A stretch of DNA of 64,000 nucleotides from Lineus longissimus (lineage: Eukaryota > Nemertea > Pilidiophora > Heteronemertea > Lineidae), in NCBI RefSeq assembly GCF_910592395.1, contig NC_088316.1:10974001-11038000 (forward strand), read 5' to 3'. Both the position numbers and the translations under genes were made by a program. Each line of letters opens with the position of its first letter. Position 1 is the stretch's first letter. The notes under the pieces were generated by a model. It did not search any database and was not told the DNA's origin. It saw nothing but the letters and a program-made list of their open reading frames with translations. This document shows, piece by piece, positions 12,152-21,501 of this stretch.

Positions 12152-13351
12152 ACGACAACGACGGACGACGGACACTGCGGTATTGTATAGACTCCCCTAC
12201 GGTGAGCCAACTAGGTTTGCAAACTCCACCACCAAACTTCTAAATCTTGTTTATTGAAAGTGTTTTAGGACTAGGAGCTTGAAAACATTTTTAACCATAT
12301 ACACCCTATCATTTCGCGTTGGACGCCACTGGTCGCCACTAGTCGCCACTGGACGCAAAATAGGATGACCTGCTTCCACTTCTTCTTCTTCTTCAATTAC
12401 TCGGTTGGCCGTCTGTCGACGTATAATAACCGAGGTGGGGGTGTGGGCATGCGGGGAGGAAGGTTTGTTAGTAGCATGCCTTGGGGAGGCATGCCCTGAA
12501 CGCTGCGGGTGAAGTAGCCCAGCGAGCATCTACGCTTAAACTATACCAGTCGGAAGTTGTACAGATGATGAAAGATTTCCTGTACGCGTCGGTGTTGCAT
12601 CTAGTTTGAATTAGTCTGTTCCTTCTTCCTTCCAGGGTTGATCAGATTGGGGTCAAGTTGAAGTTGAACTTCGACTTTCTTATTTATTATTTGGTAAAAA
12701 AGGATGCGGTGTTGGTTTTTCCGTCGTGATGTTAAGGGTTCCCAGTTGAGATTTCTCAAGAGTTCCGTGACGCTCGTTTTGGGCTGGTTGTTCCGGGTGA
12801 CGAACCGTGCTGCCCTTCTTTGTATACATTCTATGTTAGAGGCCTATCTGCTATTGTCGTCAGGGTCCCAAACCTGAGAGCTATATTCAATGTTAGATCT
12901 GCACATTGTGAAATAAGCTAGCTCGCGCAACTTCTGGGGGCATGAATGTAAGTTTACGCTTAAGAACCCAAGTGTGTGGCTGGCTGTAGTTATGTCTTGT
13001 CGATGTGCCACCACTGACACTAGGTTTCAAGTCAGGTATATAAAGTCATCAAAATAAAATAGCCATTAACGTAATAAGTATTAAGTATACCATAAAACAC
13101 ATTTCCTGAAAATTTCATGACATTTGGGTGTAAGATAAGGGAGATGTTGCCTAAAAATCACAAGGTTCCTGTGGTATTGAGAAGCCCTATCTAGTATCTA
13201 TCATTTCCTCCAGCCAGGTCAAATCCAGCTATTTTTTTCCAAATTCTTTCGTGAAAAAAAGCAGCAAAAACGCACTTATTCTCACCTTATCCCAATTCAG
13301 CCATTCCTCGACTTTAGAATCAACTTCTGCATCACCAGTTGAGACTGCCAT
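6108..13351 (-). CDS. PGM2: Phosphoglucomutase-2 / phosphopentomutase, 5' part (four exons)
   Basis: This is a host gene of the alpha-D-phosphohexomutase superfamily; vertebrate PGM2 interconverts pentose-1- and -5-phosphates in the cytosol. The spliced CDS is join(13351-13286, 7730-7631, 7200-7044, 6192-6108) on the minus strand: 408 nt, 136 codons, with consistent phases (0, 1, 2, 0) and GT/AG borders. Diagnostic phrases from memory of PGM2 are EEWLNWDK, RLEFGTAGLRGRMGAGYSRM, IQSTQG, VVGYDARHNS and YSEICPTPFV. The active-site serine loop (ASHNP) and the C-terminal ~450 residues are not in the window and should lie left of position 1. Intron 1 is about 5.6 kb and filled with mobile elements. 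Family assignment is strong; choosing PGM2 over PGM2L1 is not resolved. Confidence 0.88.
6247..6275. repeat. Solo piggyBac-type terminal motif
   Basis: TTAAAACCCTTTCACTGCC closely resembles the TTAACTCTTTCACTGCC end of the element 100 bp away. It looks like the orphan end of a second insertion or a partial duplication. Confidence 0.4.
6352..6866 (-). mobile_element. piggyBac relic with TTAA target duplication
   Basis: TTAA flanks both sides (6348-6351 and 6867-6870). The terminal repeats are CTCTTTCACTGCCA and its complement. On the minus strand from about 6715 there is a coding relic starting MSSEVFSEAFGSQ, followed by an acidic, Asp/Gly-rich stretch (DSDGDNDQ, SGDGGQGAQPA) like the N-terminal region of piggyBac transposases. 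The catalytic part is absent, so this is an internally deleted, non-autonomous copy. It lies in PGM2 intron 3. Confidence 0.75.
7044..7200 (-). CDS. PGM2: PGM2 coding exon 3
   Basis: A 157-nt exon with acceptor ATACTTCAAG and donor GTACGA. It encodes GLRGRMGAGYSRMSDVTVIQ and, further on, LVVGYDARHNSHR, the classical N-terminal PGM2 core before the catalytic serine. It starts in phase 1 and ends in phase 2. Confidence 0.88.
7631..7730 (-). CDS. PGM2: PGM2 coding exon 2
   Basis: A 100-nt exon with acceptor TGACTTTCAG and donor GTAAGAAACT. It encodes a stretch with KGDVKELRARL and then LEFGTAG, matching the helix and glycine-rich turn of PGM2. Phase 0 in, phase 1 out. Confidence 0.87.
7731..8474. 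other. Gene-free part of PGM2 intron 1
   Basis: No repeat boundaries or coding homology are recognised in this segment. Intron 2 (7201-7630) carries a 79-codon minus-strand ORF at 7324-7563 that I do not recognise. Confidence 0.4.
8475..8716. mobile_element. MITE with AAAGGGGTACNCYGTTCG ends
   Basis: It starts TTAAAGGGGTACACTGTTCG and ends GAACGCCGTGGGCCTTTA, an imperfect inverted repeat. A second copy lies at 54634-54858 with the same internal order (AGCAGTTAT-like, TTGTATATCTGTCTACA-like and ACGCAATT-like words). There is no coding capacity. Confidence 0.65.
8714..8875. mobile_element. Truncated copy of the TA-flanked MITE
   Basis: GGACACCCTCAGGACTGATA, AATTTGGGACCAAAA and AGAGGTGTTCGCTAAGTGAG match the intact MITE at 54404-54581. 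The left terminal repeat is lost; the copy abuts directly the MITE at 8475-8716. Confidence 0.65.
8970..9078 (-). pseudogene. Penelope-like GIY-YIG endonuclease fragment
   Basis: Read on the minus strand this gives TCGIQYVGQTKRDYL followed by EHFRN, the typical YVGxTxR...H signature of the GIY-YIG domain that ends Penelope-like retroelement proteins. An in-frame stop lies just upstream (AI*LTVYRTCG), and no reverse transcriptase is seen nearby. It is a short dead remnant. GIY-YIG nucleases occur elsewhere, so Penelope is an inference. Confidence 0.5.
9278..9600 (+). repeat. tRNA-like SINE, split by an insertion
   Basis: GCCTAGTGGTTAA resembles a pol III A box and GGGTTCGATCCTGGG is a B box. 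The distance between them (about 210 bp) is far too long for a tRNA-like promoter unless the hairpin element 9300-9478 is removed, after which it is about 30 bp. The body continues with AACCCAGGATTGTATTTCTG. SINE identity is inferred from the boxes only. Confidence 0.5.
9300..9478. mobile_element. Inverted-repeat element inside the SINE
   Basis: The ends are ATAGACGAATTCGAAGAAG and its exact reverse complement CTTCTTCGAATTCGTCTAT. Inner GTGCCAA words also mirror each other (CAGTGCCAAG on the left, CAGTGCCAAA on the right, as direct copies). The element separates the A and B boxes of the surrounding tRNA-like SINE. The target-site duplication is unclear. Confidence 0.65.
9601..10232. other. 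Gene-free intronic sequence
   Basis: ORFs at 9560-9763 and 9655-9858 show no recognisable domain. Nothing further is called. Confidence 0.35.
10382..10539. mobile_element. Hairpin MITE with ~34-bp arms
   Basis: It starts GAATAATCATCACCAGAAAA and ends with the complement TTTTCTGGTGATGATTATTC; the arms extend to CTTAGTATGC / GCATACTAAG. Non-coding. Confidence 0.7.
10542..12211 (+). repeat. GTGCTCACC-family element, five to six ~290-bp units
   Basis: It begins TGAAACGGCCAGGGGCCATT and ends CTACGGTGAGCCAA after a (GAC/ACG)n tract at about 12119-12178. Units at 11,100-11,800 are almost identical to one another (for example CATATGACCTCTGTGACCTT and GGGGGTTATATGTACCAAG), showing recent internal tandem duplication. 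Confidence 0.65.
12119..12178 (+). repeat. (ACG)n / GAC microsatellite
   Basis: About 60 bp of ACG/GAC triplets with a few GGACG interruptions, at the same place as in the element at 432-1556. Confidence 0.85.
12630..12906 (-). pseudogene. LINE reverse-transcriptase C-terminal remnant
   Basis: The minus-strand translation gives RSNIEYSSQVWDP, then ECIQRRAARFVTRN, SVTELLRNLNWEPL and SRRKNQHRILFYQII. This is the conserved C-terminal end of many CR1/L2-type LINE reverse transcriptases (typically EYxSxVWxP ... IQRRAARFV ... LxWxxLxxRR). One stop (SR*ASN) interrupts it. It lies in PGM2 intron 1. Confidence 0.7.
13286..13351 (-). CDS. PGM2: PGM2 coding exon 1 with the start codon
   Basis: Twenty-two codons, MAVSTGDAEVDSKVEEWLNW then DK, followed by donor GTGAGAAT. 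The EEWLNWDK end joins in phase 0 to exon 2 (NEKTHAEI), as in PGM2 where a WLxWDKN motif opens the protein. The ATG is the only in-frame Met before the motif, and a CTTTACAAACAG-like tract lies 5' of it. No TATA box or initiator could be defined upstream. Confidence 0.85.
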
Positions 13352-13924
13352 TTCTTTACAAACAGAAAAAAAGCGATTATTTACAGAAAATACCAGAAAA
13401 TCTCCCAAAATGGTGACCGAAGAGCACCCAATTTGTATCCTGTGGCAGGGCGGACTTGATTTTGAAAATTATCTAAATATAAAGATCTGATTAATAAAAT
13501 GGGAACTCACTGAGAACCATACAAAGTTCAACCGTTATGAAGTACTCCTAATCTTTTATTTTAATAATGACGTGCTACATTTAGAAATAATATGAGTTTT
13601 GTTATTCGCGGATTAATACAAATGCAGACACCTTTTGCATTGGTCTCATTCACCAGTTTTTACATTCAAACACATTGGTCTCCCACTTAGGTCTCAAAAG
13701 CCAGTGCGGAAAATTTATTCAGCCGAACCACATGAGTAAGCCCAGGCCTGGGACACGAAGCATGTTCTAGAATCCTTCTGAAGTCAAGCCTTTGTCCATA
13801 ACTACTACAACCTATAAATTTTTAGATTTGTATTGTAGAGTCCCTGCAGGGAGACTTTTAGAGCACTTTCGTTGGATTACCAATAGCTGGCGCCACTTTT
13901 TTGTTCCACACTTATGGTGTTATT
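13352..13924. other. Upstream region of PGM2
   Basis: It should contain the 5'UTR and promoter of the minus-strand PGM2 gene. No core promoter element stands out. Confidence 0.35.
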
Positions 13925-14092
13925 ATAGGAAGCTAGACCTCACTTTTAATATCTGCCTTGAACTCTTTGACCATATGGTCCTTCCTATAATGTTGTACGG
14001 TATCACACGAAGATATTTCTCTACTTGAGAAAATGCATGTAAGGTTCATTAAGATTCTTTTTTGGGGTGAGCCAGAAGTTCTTCACTTATTA
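13925..14092 (+). pseudogene. LINE reverse-transcriptase fragment
   Basis: The translation includes LTFNICLELFDHMVLPIMLYG and then, in another frame, LLEKMHVRFIKILFWG. The order LFDxMVxPIxLYG ... xEKxHxRFxKxIL is characteristic of LINE reverse transcriptases. A frameshift separates the two halves at about 14010-14030. Confidence 0.6.
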
Positions 14093-14545
14093 GTCTGACG
14101 TACACCAGACCTTCTTTGTAGGAGACGTTTTCCAGCACGGTGTATGTGGGCAGAAGCAACACTGCGCAAGATTACCTTAATAAGATTACCCTAATAATAG
14201 ATTATGCTAATGAGCATACCTTCCTCATTGAGTTTCCCAGAATGGTCCATATCGCGCGAAGCTCGGGACGGCATGGTTCTTCTTTTAAGTATATGCCTAC
14301 GTCACAGAGTCTCCGTAATGGTCATTTTTAGCACAGTAGTCTCGCGCAGCCAGGCCTTCTTCACTTATTAGTCTGGCGCAAGCCAGGCGTTCTTCGTACT
14401 AGACGTTTTCCACCACAATGTATCTGGCCCGAAGAAACACTGCACAAGATTACCTCGAGCTGGAGCTAAGAATAGATTATGCTAATGAGCATACTTCCTC
14501 ATTGAGTTTTCCCAGAATGGTGCATATCGCGCGAAGCTACTTTTA
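14080..14545. repeat. Tandem/direct duplication (~190-bp units)
   Basis: CTTATTAGTCTGACG at 14088 and CTTATTAGTCTGGCG at about 14361 each lead into GACGTTTTCCA, AAGATTACC, AGATTATGCTAATGAGCATA and ATATCGCGCGAAGCT. The two copies are about 275 bp apart and moderately diverged. Function unknown. Confidence 0.6.
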
Positions 14546-14954
14546 TGCCTAATACCATTAGGCCCCGCGTGGTGGCGCTGAGGCGGCCGCTGTAATCAAG
14601 CGAATGAGTGGTTGAGTTGCTCTAGAAGCTACTTGGACATAACAAAGGACGAACCTAACCAAAATTACTTACATTTTCGCAGTGCTACAATGATGCTGAA
14701 ACCACATGTCTGTTGACTGTGCTTTAGGAGAGACTGGCATCATGCCTAGTCTCTCCGAAGTCCGAAGGAAATATCTAAATAACTATTTTTGCAACCATCC
14801 TAATGCACTTAAATTTACACAGGTAATGAATGTAGAAAGTAGAAAGAAACTAACCAAGACCCCGCATTCTACTGTAAAGAACTTATTTCTAAAGTTTAAT
14901 CATCAACTCACTTGTCCTTTTTCAAATTACTTATGCTATCAAACCCATTACTAG

Positions 14955-15187
14955 GCTCTTGCCTCGGGGCCTACAATGTATTTTAGTTAGACAAACTTCA
15001 TTATCGAATTACGGCCATCTTCTCAACATGTATGTCTGTATTGTATTGTAATTGACTTTTCATGTACCTTTTACTAAGGTCTGAATAAAAATTCGTTCGT
15101 TCGTTCGTTCGTTCGTTCGTTCGTTCGTTCGTTCGTTCGTTCGTTCGTTCGTTCGTTCGTTCGTTCGTTCGTTCGTTCGTTCGTTCG
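14955..15187 (+). mobile_element. LINE-like 3' tail ending in (TTCG)n
   Basis: GTATTGTATTGTAATTGAC is followed by CTGAATAAAAATTCG and about 24 TTCG repeats (15092-15187). A short 3' end leading into a tandem 4-mer is typical of CR1/L2-type LINE insertions. An 82-codon ORF at 14706-14954 lies directly upstream, but I do not recognise it. Strings of NERT in ORFs here are translations of the microsatellite. Confidence 0.6.
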
Positions 15188-15384
15188 GGTCCTTGAAATG
15201 GTGTGAAATTGGTCCAAAATAGGCCTACCAAGATGAGACAGATAGTCGCAAAGAGCAGCCACAACCTGGCTAGGCCTACCAAGATGAGACAGATCGCAAA
15301 GAACAACATACTGCTGCTGTGCTGCTGACAGTGTCCTACATAGGCAAGACCAAGGTGTCCTTACTAAGATGCAGATAGTCGTAA

Positions 15385-15745
15385 AAAGGGCAGTCACAAC
15401 CGACCTACTAGAGCGAATTCAACGAAGAGGAGCGCGATTTTTTTCGTCACCAATGAATACAGAGACCGAAGACCATGATCTGTCACCCGCCAACTCCAAA
15501 CCCTACAGTGGGATACACTTTAAGAGAGGAGAAGGAAGGCATCACTACAGTGCTTTACAATATCCGCCACAGCCTCGTGGACTTCGTCGCCCCAGACTGG
15601 CCATCACCATGGGCGACCCGAGGACCCGAGGCCTGGACAGATACCACCCAGCAAGAGGCATCATCCCTCTTCCACAGAACGATCAGAAGCTGGAACACCC
15701 TCCCAGAAGCGACAACATCTGCCAAGACCCCTAGCCTCCAGCTCC
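15385..15745 (+). pseudogene. LINE reverse-transcriptase C-terminal remnant
   Basis: LLERIQRRGARFF, then after a frame change LYNIRHSLVDFVAPDWP and FHRTIRSWNTLPEATTSA, reproduces the end of a LINE reverse transcriptase (xxRIQRRxARF ... RTIxxWNxLP). The sense agrees with the (TTCG)n tail upstream, but the two belong to separate insertions. At least one frameshift lies at about 15430-15530. Confidence 0.65.
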
Positions 15746-15789
15746 GCGTAGACCACAACTATTTTAACCACCAGATTTTATCGTTTTAA

Positions 15790-16830
15790 TCGCACCGACC
15801 AATATTTTATAAACGTCTGTGCACCGTCTGCGTAATGAGCAACTACTTCATGGTTAATAACGCGCAAACTGCGCCCTACCATTTAGGCCTACCGGAAGAT
15901 GATGATGATGATGATGCGGATAATGATAATAATAATATTAGGCAGGACCAAATTTGGTGTCCTCTAGTAGCCTAGCCTATCAGGATAGTCGCTGGAGACA
16001 AGTCACAACCCATAGTTCGGAGAGATGAGACAATTAACAGTGAGGATTGTCACAACCTTTAGGCCTATATACTTCATAAGGCAGGGGGTGTAGGCCTAGT
16101 GTTTCACCCAGCTGGGGTCTTATTCCGAGAGAAGGCCTAAAGATGAGACAACAGTCGCCGAGGACATGTCACGACACAACCTATCTCTAGGCCTAGCCTA
16201 TTTATAAGAGTCCCCCCCCCCCTCCCACCCGCCTGCTGCATTGCTATATCCCATCCAACTTCGGTAGTGCTCGGCAATTTTGATACGAACATCTACGAAT
16301 GAAACCTGGACTTCCTTATGTCTAATTGGGGTTGCCTTGGTGACGAGCGCGGGAAGGAGTCAATTAGGAATAGGGCATACACAGCGTGTGTGTGTACATC
16401 AACAGACTGTATGTGCACACACGCATGCACGTACAGTAGTAGGCCTACACAAGTCATGGATTAATTAATTTTGATTAATTTTGTCTTTGAATAATGGTCA
16501 ATTAGTGCTAAAATTGGGATTATGGACCAAACAACTCCCTATGAATCTCGCTTGATTTGGCGTAATCAGCCCGAAATAACCAAAGCTAATAAGCAATTGC
16601 ATAATTTATATTTAGTGTAGAGTTTATGCCATCTCGAGCAATTTTCTGTATATTTTATTCACGCGAGAAAAGACGGATCGCAAGTGCACATGCACCAGTG
16701 ATTGACCAAGCGGTAGCCCATTTTAGAGAACCCACTGCGGTCATAGGCTTTCATACTTTCAAAGATGCAGTTTCAAAGTTGAGTTGGTGTCTTTCGGAGT
16801 TGAAACTGTTTCAGAGTTGATCCGTAACAG
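15790..16830. other. Gene-free stretch
   Basis: It contains GATGAT microsatellite (about 15898-15920), a C-run near 16212, and no recognisable coding sequence. Confidence 0.4.
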
Positions 16831-16831
16831 A

Positions 16832-17201
16832 CGTAGGCCTATCAAGGGCGGAGTGCCCCAACCCAAAGGAGAATCCTTCTAGAAGTGTCCCTGGTCGATA
16901 TTACAGTTACAGGGATAGTCTCCTCTGAGGGGGCAGGCCAAAGGAGAATCCTTCTAGAAGATGTCCCTGGTCGACATTACAGTTGCATGGATAGTCTCCT
17001 CTGAGGGGGCAGGCCTGGTAGAACCATGGAGGTATTATAATAATACCTCCATGGTAGAACCCACACCGTGGATGACATGGCATGCAGTAGACGTAGGCCT
17101 ATCAAGGGCGGAGTGCCCCAACCCAAAGGAGAATCCTTCTAGAAGATGTCCCTGTTCGTCATTGCAGTTGCATAGATAGTCTCCTCTGAGGGGGTAGGCC
17201 T
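16832..17201. repeat. ~105-155-bp tandem repeat with an internal palindrome
   Basis: AGGAGAATCCTTCTAGAAG and GATAGTCTCCTCTGAGGGGG occur three times (about 16870, 16940 and 17125), and GGCCTATCAAGGGCGGAGTG twice. At 17033-17065 lies a palindrome, ACCATGGAGGTATTA, three bases, TAATACCTCCATGGT. The array directly abuts the MULE fragment that follows. Confidence 0.65.
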
Positions 17202-17672
17202 TACTCAGTCGACTTGGAGAAAGGTTCAGGAACTTGGTCTGGTGCCCGTGTACAAACAAAACGAGGACTTCAGACATTTTTGTGGAATGCTAGATGGTGT
17301 GGCATTCTTACCTCTGCAGGATGTAGCTGCTGGAATGGACTATGTACGACAGGTTGCTCCCCCAGAAGCAGCCGACCTTATCAACTACTTCGATGCCACA
17401 TATGTCAACGGCGTCTATCGTAATGTTCGCGCAGCTGATGGTCGTGTCCGTCTCCGCAGAAACCCACCCTCCTTTCCACCAGAATTATGGAATGTGCACA
17501 ATACCACGTTAAATGGCGATCCGCGAACCAACAATGTGAGCGAAGCTGGCAACAATCGCTTCAACCACTTGACCGGACAAGCTCATCCATCTATATGGAA
17601 ATGCATCCAAACGTTGCAGCTCGAAGAAGAGTCGGTCCGTGCCATGGTCGCTCAACATGCCGTTGGTACATA
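17202..17672 (+). pseudogene. MULE-type transposase, C-terminal fragment
   Basis: From about 17202 the frame reads STWRKVQELGLVPVYKQNED, LDGVAFLPLQDV, then LINYFDATYVNG, FPPELWNVHNTTL, DPRTNNVSEAGNNRF and HPSIWKCIQTL. I recognise the pattern AFxPxxDV ... YFxxTYVxG ... LWN ... PRTNNxxE ... HPxIWxxI of the C-terminal half of the FLYWCH/MULE transposases common in invertebrate genomes. The N-terminal DD part is absent and no terminal repeats are seen. The E of the TNNxxE motif is present. It is a truncated relic. Confidence 0.7.
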
Positions 17673-17699
17673 GGACGATCATATACTCGTGTTTAGGAC

Positions 17700-18334
17700 A
17701 ACCGGACAATAGGAAAGGCACATTAAAATTATGTTTTTCGGGACGGCTGGAGGCATTAGCCACTACCCCCCCCCCCAGATTGCTTTGCCTCTGCCTTGAG
17801 TCCCACGAATCTCGCTTAGAATGTCTTCTCGCCAATGAGTAGAGACCCCAGACTAACAAACAAATCAATTAGCAATAAACATCCATTCTAAAAACCTTCA
17901 ATCAAGTTAAATAGATCCCATTTCCTTACAATGTAATTACTGGTTTCTATACACACATAACCTTTAGGTCAATTTAACTGGCTAGGCCAGTTAGACCAAT
18001 AAGTGGGCCTATTCTGGAGGAGGCCTTTAGAAGCCACACCTTCTATCTCATAATGTACCATGGACAAATAACATGGATGTCATTGGGAGACGCCTACGGC
18101 CGACTGCTGTCATCAGAGGAAAGATGTCATCAGTTAACAAGTCACTTTTCAAATAAAACCCTTCACAACCCTCGAGTCTCAAGTGTGCATCACCTGCGGT
18201 ATCCGCGCCCAGCCAGTAATTCACAATAGCTGATACTATTATACTAGCTATAAATACCGAAATGAACATCTTTAGAGAAATAACTAGAATGTGAGAATCA
18301 ACGAATTTCATACAATAACTTTTTAAAAAGTGTC
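17700..18334. other. Gene-free stretch
   Basis: Beyond a C10 run near 17768 nothing is recognised. Confidence 0.35.
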
Positions 18335-18475
18335 TGTACCTTTTTTACCTAGTCCCCATTTTTCTTGTACCTTTTTTACCGATACCTTTTTTACTTGTAC
18401 CTTTTTTTCCTGTACCTTTTTTACCGTACCTTTTTTACCTGTACCTTTTTTACCTGTACCTTTTTTACTGGATAC
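18335..18475. repeat. 15-bp minisatellite (CCTTTTTTACCTGTA)n
   Basis: About nine imperfect copies of ACCTTTTTTACCTGT, with CCGAT, CCGT and CTTGT variants. The Lys/Gly-rich ORF on the opposite strand is a translation of this array. Confidence 0.8.
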
Positions 18476-19082
18476 CTGGTAGAACCTATCCTGGTTGAGA
18501 GCGACCCGGGTCACTATTTAGGCCTATTTTACTGCTGGGGTAATTAGCGCTATCTATCAATGTGCACTGTTTCTGTTTTTGAGTGTTTCCCCTCATTGTT
18601 TGGGAACGCTCAAAAATAGATTGACAAGTTTTTCTGTGTATCCCCCCTATTGAAAAGTCGTGGTCTCTCTAGCTGCCTATTGTTTGGAAACACTGACACA
18701 TGGGAAACAACCACAGATGTTAAAGGCTTGTACCCACGGACGCGATTTTCCTTGCTTTTGCCGCCGCGGAAAGTCGCAGCGATAATCGCAAAGAATGGTT
18801 CCTAGTCAATTCAGTACATGTGTTCCCACTTGAGCGATGCTACAAAATCCAAGCGATTTCTCGTGCTTTCTCGTGCTTGGCCTTGCGCGCTACGTAATTG
18901 AGATTGCAAAAAGGGCAATCTATGCGACAAATCGCGGCGACCGGTTAGGTCATTTTGACTCAAGTAACTGCCTTTGGGTTATTGACAGACAGAATTACGT
19001 AATGATTTGCGGGCTTGTGTCCACAAATAGTCCTCAACTGTTCACTTGGTCATCATTTTGGGTCCGTCATCACCAACTCGAC

Positions 19083-21135
19083 ATGTCTGAACCCGATTTT
19101 TTGGAACGGTTGATCCTGGAGATTGAGAAGTTCCCTAGGATATATAACAAAGGATTGGAGGAATACAAGGATCCTGACAAAAAAGATGACGCATGGAAAA
19201 AGGTTGCTGATAAGTTGTCTATTGGAGGTAAATACATTTGATGTACATTTGGCTGATACAGTCTGTTATCATCAGCAATTTGAGAAGGACATATTATACA
19301 CTTTTGTTATGGATCTGCTGATACAGATGTTCCAAATGTCCTAGTCAGCAGGGCTTACTTCTATCTGAGATACTAGCCAGTTTTATTTAGTCTTCACCAA
19401 AGCAACTTTGGTGTTGCCATGAAACAGCACCGGCATCTGACATGAAATAGTCCTTGAATGTTTCTCTCACAACCAGGGCATCTTTCTTCTGCCTATGCCC
19501 GACTTGCTCTAGGTTCTGCAATATTCCATCATCAATACGATCTGTTTGGGCTTTTGGTTGTGGTGGTGGTGGAGGAACAGCTGTGCCCCTTTTCTGCAGC
19601 ATATTATGCAGAACGCACGTTGCCATCACCACCGCATCATCATTTTCTGGTTGAAGAGGAATTTTGCGGTGAAAGAGTCGCCATCGGTTTACAAGAATAC
19701 CAAATGCATTTTCTGAAATACGTCTGGCCCTAGATAACCTATAGTTGAATATGCGCTGATCAACGGGAAGATTTCTTCCCAGAAAAGGGCGCAGAAGGTT
19801 TTGTAGTGACGGGAAGGCCTCATCAGCTACAATGACACATGGAACCAAACCTCTGTGATCTGCATCTGGTAGATGCTTTTCTTCTGGAATATGGAGGGTG
19901 CCAGAGGCTACACCCTGGCCTAAGACGCTCCTACGGAAAATACCCCCGTCACTATTGGAACCGTATGATCCGACATCAATGACCGAGAAGGAGTAGTCAT
20001 GGTCTACCAGGGCAAGCAAGACAACGGAAAATGTCTTCTTGTAATTAAAATACATACTTCCAGATTTCTTTGGTGCAAAAATGAGGACATGCTTTCCATC
20101 CAATGCACCCAAACAATTTGGAAATTGCCATTTTGTATAGAAGCCTTCGATGCCTCTTTCCCAGTGGTTTCGGTCCGGTTTCGGCATGTACAACGGCTGT
20201 AGTTTCATCCAAATTGCTTCGCATGTTTCCTTCACGATTCTAGAGACCGTTGTCTTCCCAACACGAAAACTTGTCGATATTGTATTGTAGGAATCACCAG
20301 TTGCTAAGAACCTGAAATGAGAACATTTTTTTTTCAGTTCCTCTGGCAAAATCGAAGTGGACGCCATGAGAAGATACAAGAACGATATTCGTACAAAGAG
20401 TGGGCAAGGAAGAAAAAATGTAAAGGAATACAAGTACGCAAAAATGCTGGGATTTCTGGAACCGTTTTTGGAGGATCGAAGGTAAAGAATGATTTGATAT
20501 TTGCAAAATTTCGACTCTCGATAAATTGCCATATGAACAAGCATATTAAAATTGAATATGTTGTTCTTTCTAGGTCATCGGGTAATCTTCAGGCTACTCA
20601 AGAAGAGGGCCATGATGAAAAGCAGACGACCAAGGATGTATCTGACTTCCTTGCTGAGGATGACGATCAGACTGTGGATGAGGATCACGATGACACCATG
20701 GAGCCAAGCAGTTCGTCAAAGACAAGTGCCGTCACAGCGAAGAAAAGGAAGAAAACTGAGAGCACTGATGTCATTGCCACTACGGATGCAGTCTTTCTAA
20801 ATTACATAAAGAAAAAAAGCGAAAAAATGGACAGGAAACCTCCAATCGATACTGATGACGATGTAGCAGATTTCATGAAGTCTATGACAACTAAAGTAAG
20901 AAAGTTCCCCCCATATGTTAGGGTAGATCTAATGTTCAAAGTACATGGCCTTGTTCATCAAGCAGAAATGCAACAAATGTATAAAGCCAGTTCATCAGGC
21001 AATAGAGATGCATCTTCATGTAATGCACCAAACCAATCTTTGGTTGGGCAGCAACAGAGTGCAGCTGCAGTAGGTTCAGCTTGTCAACAAACCTTTGGCC
21101 AACAAATGATGAACAACTCGTGGTCATCCTTCTAA
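19083..21135 (+). pseudogene. MADF-BESS (Myb/SANT-like) protein of the Harbinger element, one frameshift
   Basis: Three exons fit GT/AG rules: 19083-19227, 20338-20481 and 20574-21135. Exon 1 starts MSEPDFLERLILEIEKFPRI and includes LEEYKDPDKKDDAWKKVAD, a classical MADF start (LI..V..yP.lY...dyKd..k...aW..ia). Exon 2 gives KSKWT, then in another frame RRYKNDIRTKSG. The exon is 144 nt, whereas phases at both ends demand 145 (mod 3), so one base seems lost near 20364. Exon 3 ends with a BESS-like helix (DDVADFMKSMTTKVRKF) and a Gln/Ser-rich tail. In PIF/Harbinger elements this partner binds the ends and brings the transposase to the nucleus. The frameshift could be an assembly error. Confidence 0.7.
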
Positions 21136-21501
21136 ACAGATGGTAAATAAATTCATGAAATTTAACCAAATTAAACTTGCTTTGTCTTCTTACCTCAGAC
21201 ATATGGCTAACCGCTCCTCAGGACCAATAGGCCTGCGCATAGTTGTGACGTCTTTCGTCAATTCTTCTCTCAACATCGCTAGCAGGTTGTTGAATTCGTG
21301 CGGGTACATCCTGAAGTACATGAAGAATTTATCTTCGTATCCAAACAACTGTCTGATGAGATGATGATATTCGCCATAAATTGGCCTCTCCTGCCACAGG
21401 TCGTGAACCCAGTAATTGTGCCTTCTCTTCTTCTTTCTCTTGCATAACATGCGTACGACGAGGATATCGTCGAAGTCAGAATCCGAATCCGTTGAAGACA
21501 T
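19387..21501 (-). CDS. PIF/Harbinger DDE transposase (two exons)
   Basis: Spliced CDS is join(21501-21194, 20311-19387) on the minus strand, 1233 nt, 410 aa, intact. Exon 1 starts MSSTDSDSDFDDILVVRMLC and ends PEERLAICL; the donor GTAAGAAG and acceptor TCATTTCAG join it to FLATGDSYNTISTSFRVGK, the helix-turn-helix typical of the family. Catalytic signatures seen are GALDGKH (first Asp), SYGSNSDGGIF (second Asp region), IVADEAFP and RISENAFGIL (Glu). Its 882-nt intron contains exons 2 and 3 of the antisense MADF gene. It catalyses cut-and-paste movement in the nucleus. The ATG at 21501 is favoured because it opens the conserved N-terminus. Confidence 0.85.

Larger units (their letters stand above)
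10233..12368. mobile_element. Long inverted-repeat structure enclosing other repeats
   Basis: The left arm 10233-10378 (GGTCATCCTAAATTGCGTCC through AGTTTGCAAACT) reappears inverted at 12213-12368 (GTTTGCAAACTCC through GGATGACC). The arms are about 150 bp and diverged by several percent. Between them lie a hairpin MITE (10382-10539) and a GTGCTCACC-family element (10542-12211), which may have inserted into a smaller foldback unit. Confidence 0.55.

Noticed and set aside
14195-14215. ATGCTAAT octamer-like motif
   Set aside because: It occurs inside a duplicated repeat with no gene attached; no regulatory reading can be supported.
15001-15397. ORFs with NERT repeats
   Set aside because: Translation of the (TTCG)n microsatellite at 15092-15187.
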